A DNA stretch of 47,046 nt from Lentisphaerae bacterium GWF2_50_93 (GTDB lineage Bacteria; Verrucomicrobiota; Lentisphaeria; Victivallales; GWF2-50-93), in contig MHBI01000117.1 in assembly GCA_001804815.1 (NCBI GenBank), positions 1 to 47,046 on the forward strand, written 5' to 3'. Below are positions 1 to 7,393 of the stretch, one piece after another; positions within the stretch are counted from its first letter, which is position 1, and every line of letters begins with the position of its first letter. The position numbers and the translations under genes are program-made. The notes under the pieces are model-generated. The model was not told the DNA's origin and made no database searches. It saw only the letters and a list, made by a program, of their open reading frames with translations.

Positions 1-1
1 G

Positions 2-91
2 CATGCAAGGATGTTGAACAGCACAGCCCTCAAGGATGAGGCGGGGATTTTGAAGCATTACAAGGCCAATCTCGCCAAGGTGTCATACTAA
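2..91 (+). CDS. 3' end of an unidentified gene (partial)
   Basis: An open frame runs from the window edge to a TAA stop at 89-91 and gives 29 residues, ending with the residues AKVSY. The composition (Leu, Lys, Ala, Asn) looks like the helical C-terminus of a real protein, and no other gene covers this stretch. It is the only plus-strand coding candidate before the giant gene at 7.4 kb, so it would converge with mraY. No family can be recognised from so short a piece, and a chance open frame is possible. Confidence 0.35.
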   Translation, partial: HARMLNSTALKDEAGILKHYKANLAKVSY

Positions 92-439
92 CCCGAATAT
101 TTCATGAACCACAGAGGCGCAAAGGCACAGAGTGTTTTTCATTGTAAAAGGAGTCTTTGAGATCCGGATTGGATAATAGTGAAGAACGGTGCCATGCTAG
201 ATAACCCATTGTTATACAAGGAGATGATGTCATGCTGTTGGTCTCCTGCTTTAGGTTTCCCTGTCTTCCTGAAAGACTGCCTGTCTGCAGAAAATCTGCA
301 AGTTTGCTACGAATTTCCGATCTCCTACGCTGGTTCTGCCTGCCCCGAAAAGCTCAGTGGCCTCGTTGTCCTTGTCCCGCTTCGCGGGATTCCGATATTC
401 GAATTTCGATATTTATGAGGAGCAGGATGCTCCGCATTT
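92..439. other. Intergenic region between convergent gene ends
   Basis: No convincing gene is seen. Around 109-137 there is a degenerate run of CACAGAGG/CGCAAAGG/CACAGAG units, a low-complexity motif that I recall as common between genes in many environmental bacteria. At 183-198 lies a 16-base sequence that recurs inverted at 6816-6831. At about 377-390 a short hairpin (CCCGC, loop, GCGGG) could help end transcription from either side. Short open frames here lack ribosome sites and resemble no protein. Confidence 0.5.
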
Positions 440-1537
440 TTATCTCAGTTTCAGTGTTGCAAGTCCTATGAGGGCCAGGATTCCGGAGATTATCCAGAAT
501 CTTATCACGATCTGTGATTCAGGCCATCCGAGCCGTTCAAAATGATGATGGATGGGCGTGCAGAGGAATACCCTTTTCCTGAACAGCCTGAAGCTGATTA
601 CCTGTATGATCACCGAGAGCGCCTCCACTACGAATACACCGCCTACGATTACCAGGACCAGCTCCTGCTTGACGAGCACCGCTATGAGCCCGATCGAGCC
701 TCCGAGCGCGAGGCTTCCCGTGTCGCCCATGAACATTGACGCAGGCAGGCAGTTGTACCACAGGAATCCGATGCAGGCCCCCATTATTGCCGCCGCGAAG
801 ACTACGACTTCGCTGGCGCCGGGGATGAACGGCACATTGAGATATCCTGCGAACATCTTGTGTCCGCAGAAGTATGCGAAGATGCCATATGTCAATATGC
901 AGGAGATTGAACAGCCCACCGCCAGTCCGTCCTTGCCATCGGTGAGATTCACCGCGTTCGAACACGCGACAACGACAAGTGCGGCAAATCCGAACGCCAC
1001 ATAACCCGGTATGTTTTCAATCAACGGGGCCTTGAGGAATGGAACCATGACCTGCCGCAGGAGATTATGCGTTTCCGGAAGCGAGTCGAGATATACGGCG
1101 GCTGCAAAGGCTATGACGATCTGCATGAGGAGCTTCAACCTTCCGGGGATGCCGTTCCGGTTGCCAAGCACCTTCGTGTAATCATCCCAGAATCCGACTG
1201 CCCCGAGGGCGAGCAGCGTCACAAGGAAGACGGTGACCAGCGGATTCAGAGGCAGCGACCACAGGATCGTCGATATCGCGATGCTCGCGATTATCAGGAT
1301 CCCCCCCATGGACGGCACCTTGTCCTTTTCAGGATTGAGGAGTTCGTCCGGGACAAGCCCCTTGAGCCTGGACGGTGCTGTCGCGTTGAGCCTCTTGAGC
1401 ATTCTCACCGTGTAGGGTCCGAATATGAAAGCTATCATCATCGCCGTAATGGCGGCACCTGCCGCCCTGAATGTCACATATTGGAAAAGACGGAAAGGTC
1501 CGAAGTGATCAGCGAAATTTGTTAGGAAGTAAAGCAT
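440..1537 (-). CDS. mraY: Phospho-N-acetylmuramoyl-pentapeptide-transferase MraY
   Basis: MraY transfers phospho-MurNAc-pentapeptide from UDP to undecaprenyl phosphate to make lipid I, the first membrane step of peptidoglycan synthesis. The 365-residue product has about ten hydrophobic segments and the family signatures in order: PSMGG near 75-79, the paired aspartates in GFWDDY (118-119), NLTDGKDGLA (197-206), the third catalytic aspartate in MGDTGS (272) and the PIHHHFE loop (328-334). Length is normal. The usual leucine in NLTDGLDG is a lysine here. It is not next to murE, murF or ftsW, so the classic dcw cluster is broken up at this locus. A strong hairpin separates it from nrdJ upstream. 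Identification is near certain. Confidence 0.97.
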   Translation of the reverse strand: MLYFLTNFADHFGPFRLFQYVTFRAAGAAITAMMIAFIFGPYTVRMLKRLNATAPSRLKGLVPDELLNPEKDKVPSMGGILIIASIAISTILWSLPLNPLVTVFLVTLLALGAVGFWDDYTKVLGNRNGIPGRLKLLMQIVIAFAAAVYLDSLPETHNLLRQVMVPFLKAPLIENIPGYVAFGFAALVVVACSNAVNLTDGKDGLAVGCSISCILTYGIFAYFCGHKMFAGYLNVPFIPGASEVVVFAAAIMGACIGFLWYNCLPASMFMGDTGSLALGGSIGLIAVLVKQELVLVIVGGVFVVEALSVIIQVISFRLFRKRVFLCTPIHHHFERLGWPESQIVIRFWIISGILALIGLATLKLR

Positions 1538-1571
1538 TGATTTGTGTCTTAAATTGTTTTGTGTTGATAAT

Positions 1572-1599
1572 ATAAAATCCGCTGGCAGGCGGATTTTAT
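1572..1599 (-). terminator. Hairpin terminator at the end of nrdJ
   Basis: A perfect 11-base stem (ATAAAATCCGC at 1572-1582 with its complement at 1589-1599) closes a six-base loop. Read on the minus strand the outer stem ends in TTTTAT and is followed by an AT-rich run. The stem overlaps the nrdJ stop codon (1596-1598), so nrdJ and mraY are probably separate transcripts. The stem symmetry lets it act in both directions. Confidence 0.6.
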
Positions 1600-3908
1600 C
1601 CGCACTTGCTGTATCCGCAGCTCAGGCATTTCAGGCAGTTCTCCTGGAAGTAGAGGCTCTTGTCGTTGCATTGCGGACATATCATGAATTTCCTGTCGTC
1701 CTTTTTCTCAGCCCCTTTCTTAGGCTTTTTCTCGACAAGTACGGACTGGGCTCCGTTTCCGTTCTCCTTCTTCTTGATCATCCCGATCTTCGTCAGATGC
1801 TGCTCGATTGCAAGGCCGATGTCGGCGGCAAGCGACGGAATATATTTGCCCTCGGAGAAATATCCGCCGTTTGGATCATAGATGCTCTTGAGCTCATCGA
1901 CGAGGAAGCTCGGATCCGGCTCCTTGCGGAACACCGCCGAAATGAGCCTCGTCATCGCGACGATCCAGCTGAGATGCTGCAGGTTCTTGGTGTTGATGAA
2001 AAGTTCATACGGACGTCTTCTGCCCGTACCCTCCTCGATGATGTCGTTGATCGTCAGATACAGCGCGTCGGGGGAGAGCGGCGTCTTGATCTTGTAGGTC
2101 GTGCCTTCGAGCTCCTTTGGACGCGGAACGTCAATCGGCTTCTGCTCGGCTTTCTTCGCAGGATCCTCCTTCTTGGTGAGGATTCCCGTCATCTTGTCGG
2201 AAGGCCGGAAAGTCGTGCATCCCTTGAGGCCATGGTCGCAGGCGTACATGTAGATGCTCTTGAATTTCTCGTACGGATAGTCCGTAGGTATGTTGATCGT
2301 CTTCGAGATGGAGCTGTCGACATGCTTCTGGAGCTCCGCCTGTATTTTCACATGCTCCTCAGGCGTGACCATGTCCGCAGTCACGAAATAGTCGGGAAGC
2401 TTGGACTTGCCGTCGTGCTTCTGCTCGGAATACAATTTGTATGCGTAGTCCGAGATTTCGACAACGCTCACATCCTGCTCGGTCGTGTTCCTGATCTTCC
2501 GGTCGTAAGTCAGTTCGAAGACAGGTTCTATCCCGCTGGAGATATTGCCGGCGAAGAGACTGATGGTGCCTGTCGGGGCGATCGATGTGAGGTGCGAGTT
2601 GCGCAGGCCGTGCCTTGCGATGCCCTTCTGGATTTCCTTCGGAAGCGTGGCCACGAATTTGCCCTTCGGGTACTTGTCCTTGTCAAACGCGGGGAAGACT
2701 CCTTTTTCCATGCCGAGTTCAATGCTGGAATCATATGCCGTGGCGGTGATGAGCTTCATTATGTCGGAGACCATCTTGATTGATTCAGACGAACCGTATC
2801 GGGTCCTCATGAAGATGAAGAGATCCGCAAGACCGGTGATTCCGAGGCCCATCCTGCGCTTCTTCATGGCTTCTTCCTTCTGCTTCTCCAGAGGATATCC
2901 GCTTATCTCGATGATGTTGTCCAGGAAGCGCACTGCAGTCCTGACAGTTCCCTCAATCCCCTTGAAGTCGATCCTGGCCTTTGATGTGAACGGGTTGTCC
3001 ACGAACCTGGTGAGGTTTACGGAACCCAGCAGGCATGCGCCATAGGGAGGAAGCGGCTGCTCGCCGCAGGGATTCGTGGCGCAGATGCTTTCATTATAAT
3101 AGAGATTGTTCATCTGGTTGACCCTGTCTATGAGGACAAATCCAGGCTCCGCATAATCGTAGGTGGATTTCATCATGAGCTCCCAGAGCTCGACGGCCTG
3201 CAGTGTCTTGTGAACGTTGCCGTTGAATACAAGATCCCATTTCTGATTCTTTTTGACGGCATTTATGAATTTGTCCGTGACCGCCACCGAGAGATTGAAC
3301 ATGTGGAGATTGGAGTTGCCTCTTTTCGCCGTGATGAAGTCCTGGATGTCCGGATGATCGCATCTCATGACCGCCATCTGGGCTCCGCGCCTCTGTCCCG
3401 CGCTCATGATGGTGCGGCACGTCGAATCCATGACCTGCATGAAGCTGATAGGTCCGGATGATTTGGCCTCGCATCCCTTGATATGGGAATTGACAGGGCG
3501 TATGGTCGAAAAATCGAATCCGACTCCTCCACCCTGCTTCTGGGTTATCGCGGAATCCTTGACGACATCGAAGATGCCCTCGATCGAATCATCTATTTTG
3601 TTCATGACATAGCAGTTGAACATGGTTACGGCATCGCGCGCCGTGCCGGCATTGGAAAGTATCCTGCCACCGGGAAGAAAACGATAGTCGACCAGGATCT
3701 CATTGAACTTCTTTTCCCATTCGCGGGAGTTCTTCTCCACGGCCGCTGCGGCTTTGGCCACGCGCTTCCATGTCTCTTCTATTGTCTTATCCTCGGGAAG
3801 GCCGTTTGAGCCTTCGTAGCGGTACTTCCTGTTCCATATCTCCGTGCCTATGTCGAAAAATTTCTTTAAAGTCACTTTACGTAACCCTTTCTCAAGGTTG
3901 AAATGCAT
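1596..3908 (-). CDS. nrdJ: Class II (adenosylcobalamin-dependent) ribonucleoside-diphosphate reductase
   Basis: This enzyme makes deoxyribonucleotides from ribonucleotides with coenzyme B12 as radical source and needs no oxygen. The 770-residue protein shows the ten-stranded barrel core: FNCYVMN with Cys99, the thiyl-radical motif NPCGE (Cys281, Glu283) and the redox partner Cys292 in GACLLGSVNL. The 11-residue gap between Cys281 and Cys292 is what I recall for the Thermotoga-type enzyme. The C-terminal part (about 600-770) has the conserved extension with TGRRRPYELFI and ends in a zinc ribbon with two CxxC-type pairs and a last Cys. Two starts are possible: the ATG at 3908, which has no clear ribosome site, or a GTG at 3875 (before TLKKFFDIG), preceded by an AAAGGG run. 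No NrdR box or B12 riboswitch was found upstream. Confidence 0.95.
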   Translation of the reverse strand: MHFNLEKGLRKVTLKKFFDIGTEIWNRKYRYEGSNGLPEDKTIEETWKRVAKAAAAVEKNSREWEKKFNEILVDYRFLPGGRILSNAGTARDAVTMFNCYVMNKIDDSIEGIFDVVKDSAITQKQGGGVGFDFSTIRPVNSHIKGCEAKSSGPISFMQVMDSTCRTIMSAGQRRGAQMAVMRCDHPDIQDFITAKRGNSNLHMFNLSVAVTDKFINAVKKNQKWDLVFNGNVHKTLQAVELWELMMKSTYDYAEPGFVLIDRVNQMNNLYYNESICATNPCGEQPLPPYGACLLGSVNLTRFVDNPFTSKARIDFKGIEGTVRTAVRFLDNIIEISGYPLEKQKEEAMKKRRMGLGITGLADLFIFMRTRYGSSESIKMVSDIMKLITATAYDSSIELGMEKGVFPAFDKDKYPKGKFVATLPKEIQKGIARHGLRNSHLTSIAPTGTISLFAGNISSGIEPVFELTYDRKIRNTTEQDVSVVEISDYAYKLYSEQKHDGKSKLPDYFVTADMVTPEEHVKIQAELQKHVDSSISKTINIPTDYPYEKFKSIYMYACDHGLKGCTTFRPSDKMTGILTKKEDPAKKAEQKPIDVPRPKELEGTTYKIKTPLSPDALYLTINDIIEEGTGRRRPYELFINTKNLQHLSWIVAMTRLISAVFRKEPDPSFLVDELKSIYDPNGGYFSEGKYIPSLAADIGLAIEQHLTKIGMIKKKENGNGAQSVLVEKKPKKGAEKKDDRKFMICPQCNDKSLYFQENCLKCLSCGYSKCG

Positions 3909-4202
3909 GTTGATTTTTGAACCCTAATTCCGAAATTGGATGCGGGTGGCGTAGCTGCAAGGAATCAAGGACATGGTGTATTTTTATACTCCAGTCCTAT
4001 GATGACGCAGCAGATATGCCGCCCCCGCCAATTCCCTCCGGGTTTTGAAAACGGAAATTTCAGGTCAATATGGTTTATCTCCCTGAATGACATGCCATTG
4101 CAAATTAAATGAATAGTCGTATTTCCGTTTTTAAAATCAGGATTAGGGGTGAATATAGTCATGGGAATTCTCAAGACAAGGGGTTGGAAAAAAATATCCC
4201 AA
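3909..4202. other. Intergenic region upstream of nrdJ
   Basis: About 294 bases lie between the nrdJ start and the end of the redox membrane gene. One 69-codon open frame (3965-4174, minus) lacks a ribosome site and a recognisable protein pattern, so I do not call it. The nrdJ promoter should lie here. I looked for a cobalamin-riboswitch B12 box and NrdR boxes and saw neither. Confidence 0.5.
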
Positions 4203-5735
4203 CTATTTTAAAAACATCAGGAATACAGCCAGGAAAATAAATAAAATTCCGGTCGCAAGCTTGATTTTTCCTGCATTGCAGGAAAGCCATATGGAAAGCT
4301 TTTTATCGGTGACGCCGATGAAGAACAGCATGAACACAACTAGCAGCGGAACGATGAAGGCTGCATTGTAGGATATCAGCATCGACAACGCCTTCATTGA
4401 CGCACCCTGCGTGCTGACGATGAAAAGCACTGTCGGCAGATAAGTCTGCCCTGTGCAGGCGAGTTCCAGGACTGACACGGAAAATCCAATCAAGGCGGCT
4501 CCGATCACGTAATGTCCCAGCTTCACATTCTTCCTGATCACCTCGTTGATCTTCATGCGCAGCCCGTCGTCAAGCTTTAGTGCCATGTCCTTCACGGAGC
4601 CGCGATTGATCCTGACGTAGTCGATCAGGTTCATGACGCCTATGACTGCAGCGAGCGCAGCTCCCGAATAATATACGATGTCCTTGAGGAACGGAAACGA
4701 CTGCAGGTAGTCGGCGAACTTCAGTAATCCAAGCCCGATCAGGAGATAGGTTATGAATACCGACATCGTAAAGCTCAGGCCTACGAGGATTATTTCCTTC
4801 TTTCCGTATTTGAGAAGGGCAAGATATGAAAGCAGGAAGATGATGGTGATGAAGGCGCACGGATTGAGCCCGTCGATAAGTCCGGCCGAAATTATGGCAG
4901 TCCCGCTTATCCTGTCAAACCGGTTTGCTATTGCCCTTTCAGCTTTAAGAAGTTCATCGCTTGTGAATTCCGGGGTCGGATTCGTTTCAGCCGTTTCCAT
5001 TGCCTTCGCGACCTTGCCGATCATGTCCAGATTCTTGAATGCCTTTTCGCCTATGAATGATTCCCTTCCGAAGAAGACTGCCGGCGTGGCGAGATGGAGA
5101 TTGTCCGGCACGGAATATCTCATGCAGAGGGCTTCATCCATTACCTTTGAAGCATTCTCGGTTATGCTGGAGTGGTATATCTTCAGCTGTCCAGGATATT
5201 TCTTCGCAAGGTAGCGCATGCTGATGTCAAGGCGGCTGCACGTGCGGCATCCGGGCTTGTAGAAGTAGTAGATTTCAAGAGGATTCCGTGTTTTAACCCC
5301 TGCATTCCCCTGGTTAAATATTTCGGTGCTTCCTGAACCTAAATATTTATTGAAGAAACCGTAATAAGGTCCTAGTTCGGCGGAAGATAGTTCAGCCTCG
5401 ACAAGTCCTGTAAGTTTCTTCTTGATGTCGTCGGTCTTCTGCACAGTTCCAAAAGCAGTATAGAATTCCGGAACGTCGCCAGGCGGGATCTTGTACCTAG
5501 CTTCAAAAGCCATCAAAGCCTCGAAGTTCGCGGGATTTTCCAGATCCCGCCTGACCACCTCGATTTTGTCGCCATAAACCTCCCTGAGTTGCGGTAGGAT
5601 GATCTCGTCGGCCTCCTTGCATTTCTCCGGACAGTTCTTGTCCATAAAGTAGACGATCCGGCACTTTTCGGCGGAAAGCACTGAGACTGATTGAATGATC
5701 AGGAGAAGTAAGAGAAATGACTTAATTGCCTTCAT
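4203..5735 (-). CDS. Exported thioredoxin-like / CcdA-DsbD-type membrane fusion protein
   Basis: Probable envelope thiol-disulfide electron-transfer protein. A signal peptide (1-22) is followed by two thioredoxin-like regions. The first (about 23-120) carries Cys25 and a CPEKC pair (35-39, CxxxC spacing); the second (about 150-265) carries CRTC near 162-165 in a YKPGCRTC context. Residues about 280-510 form a six-helix CcdA/DsbD-like membrane domain, with the paired membrane cysteines in GLNPCAF (about 291) and ELACTGQ (about 427). In the CcdA/DsbD family these cysteines pass electrons from cytoplasmic thioredoxin to periplasmic partners. It starts three bases after the DUF1573 gene stops, so the two are one operon. 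The double thioredoxin head is unusual compared with plain CcdA. The exact substrate cannot be told. Confidence 0.8.
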   Translation of the reverse strand: MKAIKSFLLLLLIIQSVSVLSAEKCRIVYFMDKNCPEKCKEADEIILPQLREVYGDKIEVVRRDLENPANFEALMAFEARYKIPPGDVPEFYTAFGTVQKTDDIKKKLTGLVEAELSSAELGPYYGFFNKYLGSGSTEIFNQGNAGVKTRNPLEIYYFYKPGCRTCSRLDISMRYLAKKYPGQLKIYHSSITENASKVMDEALCMRYSVPDNLHLATPAVFFGRESFIGEKAFKNLDMIGKVAKAMETAETNPTPEFTSDELLKAERAIANRFDRISGTAIISAGLIDGLNPCAFITIIFLLSYLALLKYGKKEIILVGLSFTMSVFITYLLIGLGLLKFADYLQSFPFLKDIVYYSGAALAAVIGVMNLIDYVRINRGSVKDMALKLDDGLRMKINEVIRKNVKLGHYVIGAALIGFSVSVLELACTGQTYLPTVLFIVSTQGASMKALSMLISYNAAFIVPLLVVFMLFFIGVTDKKLSIWLSCNAGKIKLATGILFIFLAVFLMFLK

Positions 5736-5738
5736 GGA

Positions 5739-6713
5739 TTATTCCGTTGATAAGTCAAGCATTGCCGGTTCCGTATCCGGAATTGAGAATTTCAATGGAA
5801 TATTCTTCTTCTCGGCGAGCTTGTCAATGAAACTAGGAGAAAATATCACCCGAACTGCAAATATGTTGTTTTCAATATTAGATATTTTGAATTCAGCTCC
5901 TTCAGGCTTGTCAATGGAAAGCATCTTTTCGCTCAACTGCTTGCCTTCTCCTCCGACAAGTTTTAGCTGGAACTCATTTTCAATAGGCGTATCGGATTTT
6001 ACCGGGAGGACTATTTTACCTGGAACAGCAATGAACTTTAGGCTGAAATTGGCTACGATTGTAATTTCCAGCGGTTTCCAGCCTTCTGGCTTACTTATTG
6101 GAATTTTAATTTTAATCCTCATCTCGCCTTCAGACTTTTCAGGTAAAAACTCGAAGTCAAGACAGAATGCATCGCCCTTATTGTTCAAAGATGCCTTTAC
6201 TGGATAGTATGACTCGATTTCCGGTTCCCCTAACTCTATTCCGCTCAACGTCGGAATTATCTGAAATGACTGTTTGTAGGGTTTGCCTGTTTCAAGGCGT
6301 CCCGCGTACACGATTGTTGAAGGTTTTATCTCAGCGGCCGGAACAGCGTTTCCTCTGAATGTGAACCTGAAAAATTTCTGGGCTGGATCGTTGGTCTCTA
6401 TGAAAAAGTTCTTTGCATAGGCTCCTGAAAGCGAGTATGCGGCGACCTTGAGCGTCACATCAGCTACTTCCCCGGCTTTTATCTCATCTTTCGAAACCTT
6501 TATTTCAGCACAGGCTCCGCAGGTCTTTAGCAGTCTCAATATCTTCAAGTCCTCATCGCCAGTGTTTTTAATCTTGAAGAAAGCCTCCTGCTGGTTTTTC
6601 GCAGGATATTTCCCGAAGTCAGCGTTGGCCTCGCCATCGGCGGCAACCTGTGGCGCCGGATATGCGGTTGAAATAATTGATAGCATCAAAAGAGAAAATA
6701 ATATTTTTTTCAT
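5739..6713 (-). CDS. Exported DUF1573-domain protein
   Basis: A 324-residue protein with a signal peptide (MKKILFSLLMLSIISTAYP). Its N-terminal half matches the DUF1573 pattern of a small Ig-like beta domain: DFGKY, FKIKNTGDEDLKI, a Cys pair in KTCGAC, and a later NFFIETNDP. A C-terminal all-beta region (about 200-324) is probably a second Ig-like domain. DUF1573 proteins are exported, of unknown biochemical role, and common in Bacteroidetes and PVC genomes. I chose the ATG at 6713; a GTG at 6719 is in frame two codons earlier, and neither has a clear ribosome site. It is translated just before the thioredoxin/CcdA gene, which suggests work on the same extracytoplasmic thiols; here the family's CGC is CGAC. 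Confidence 0.75.
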   Translation of the reverse strand: MKKILFSLLMLSIISTAYPAPQVAADGEANADFGKYPAKNQQEAFFKIKNTGDEDLKILRLLKTCGACAEIKVSKDEIKAGEVADVTLKVAAYSLSGAYAKNFFIETNDPAQKFFRFTFRGNAVPAAEIKPSTIVYAGRLETGKPYKQSFQIIPTLSGIELGEPEIESYYPVKASLNNKGDAFCLDFEFLPEKSEGEMRIKIKIPISKPEGWKPLEITIVANFSLKFIAVPGKIVLPVKSDTPIENEFQLKLVGGEGKQLSEKMLSIDKPEGAEFKISNIENNIFAVRVIFSPSFIDKLAEKKNIPLKFSIPDTEPAMLDLSTE

Positions 6714-6815
6714 AATCACTAAGAATATATGAAGCTTAGGCGATAAATCAACATCTCATGTTTTTTGCCTTACAGCAATAAGAATATATACAGATTATTA
6801 TACAAGGATATATCC

Positions 6816-6831
6816 AGCATGGCACCGTTCT
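6816..6831 (-). repeat. 16-base inverted copy of sequence 183-198
   Basis: The sequence AGAACGGTGCCATGCT occurs at 183-198 on the plus strand and at 6816-6831 on the minus strand. The next 20 or so bases also stay similar (GGATA/AGATA, then TTGTATA/TTATACA). It sits just after the truncated DUF1573 frame. It may be the edge of a small dispersed element. Confidence 0.4.
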
Positions 6832-6842
6832 CTTCAACCCCT

Positions 6843-7115
6843 TCAGGTAGAATAGCACTCCTCTCCTGGCTCCAGTGAATCCCTGTCGAGCGTTGTGGAC
6901 GCGCATCCGCAAGGAACCCTTGCCTGCAGCACCTTGAACTTTCCGGAAGTGCTGTTCGTAACGGTGAACTTGTGGATGGGATTCTCCGTGTCGCCAATCT
7001 TTCCGAAGTCATGGACGATGGGTGGAGCATCCCCCGTCACGCCAGCATCTGAGCAGTATGCAGGCTGGCATACTGCCAGGACTACTGCTGTGAATGTAAA
7101 TATTATATAATTCAT
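6843..7115 (-). pseudogene. Truncated exported DUF1573 gene
   Basis: The 90-codon frame begins with a signal peptide (to about residue 21, AYCSD) and then the DUF1573 start: VHDFGKIGD, HKFTVTNSTSGKFKVL and the family hallmark CGC (about 70-72). It stops right after LEPGEE, where the family normally continues with a strand and a further 40 or so residues. Neither the current frame nor the other frame downstream restores the domain. The DNA after the break contains the 16-base dispersed repeat, so truncation by an insertion or deletion is likelier than sequencing error. It lies 123 bases upstream of the intact DUF1573 gene on the same strand and is probably a decayed paralogue of it. Confidence 0.6.
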
Positions 7116-7393
7116 TACTACAGGTGCTTTATTTAAAAGGGATCTTAAATATACTATGTGGCATAAATAATTCTAGTATATATATAGCTGGGGGCTAGTC
7201 TATTTCTGGTATTCGCTGTCGGCAATTATCATTACACCGACATGTTAATATTGTTACATTGTTATAATAAGCATGTTGCATATAATTGAGATAATTTGTA
7301 ATTTACCGTGCTTGTAAATGTTGAGATGGTTGATAAATTTTGTGGTCTATTTATCTTGTAATCACAAAAAGAGCCAATCTAGGGGGTGTAATC
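7116..7393 (+). promoter_or_regulatory. Divergent intergenic region with the start signals of the giant gene
   Basis: This 278-base AT-rich stretch separates minus-strand DUF1573 genes from the plus-strand giant-protein operon, so promoters for both should lie here. A TATAAT sits at 7263-7268 but has no good -35 box at the usual distance. The ribosome site AGGGGGTG at 7381-7388 lies six bases before ATG 7394 and fixes the start of the giant gene. A TTG start 54 bases earlier has no such site. Confidence 0.45.

Noticed and set aside
3965..4174. 69-codon open frame on the minus strand
   Set aside because: No ribosome site, no family pattern, and an unlikely composition; it lies in the nrdJ upstream region.
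3909..4202. Cobalamin riboswitch expected before a B12-dependent reductase
   Set aside because: No B12-box-like sequence or matching helices were found in the 294 bases upstream of nrdJ; NrdR boxes were not seen either.
7340..7393. Earlier TTG start for the giant protein
   Set aside because: The extra 18 residues precede the signal peptide, and the strong ribosome site lies just before ATG 7394.
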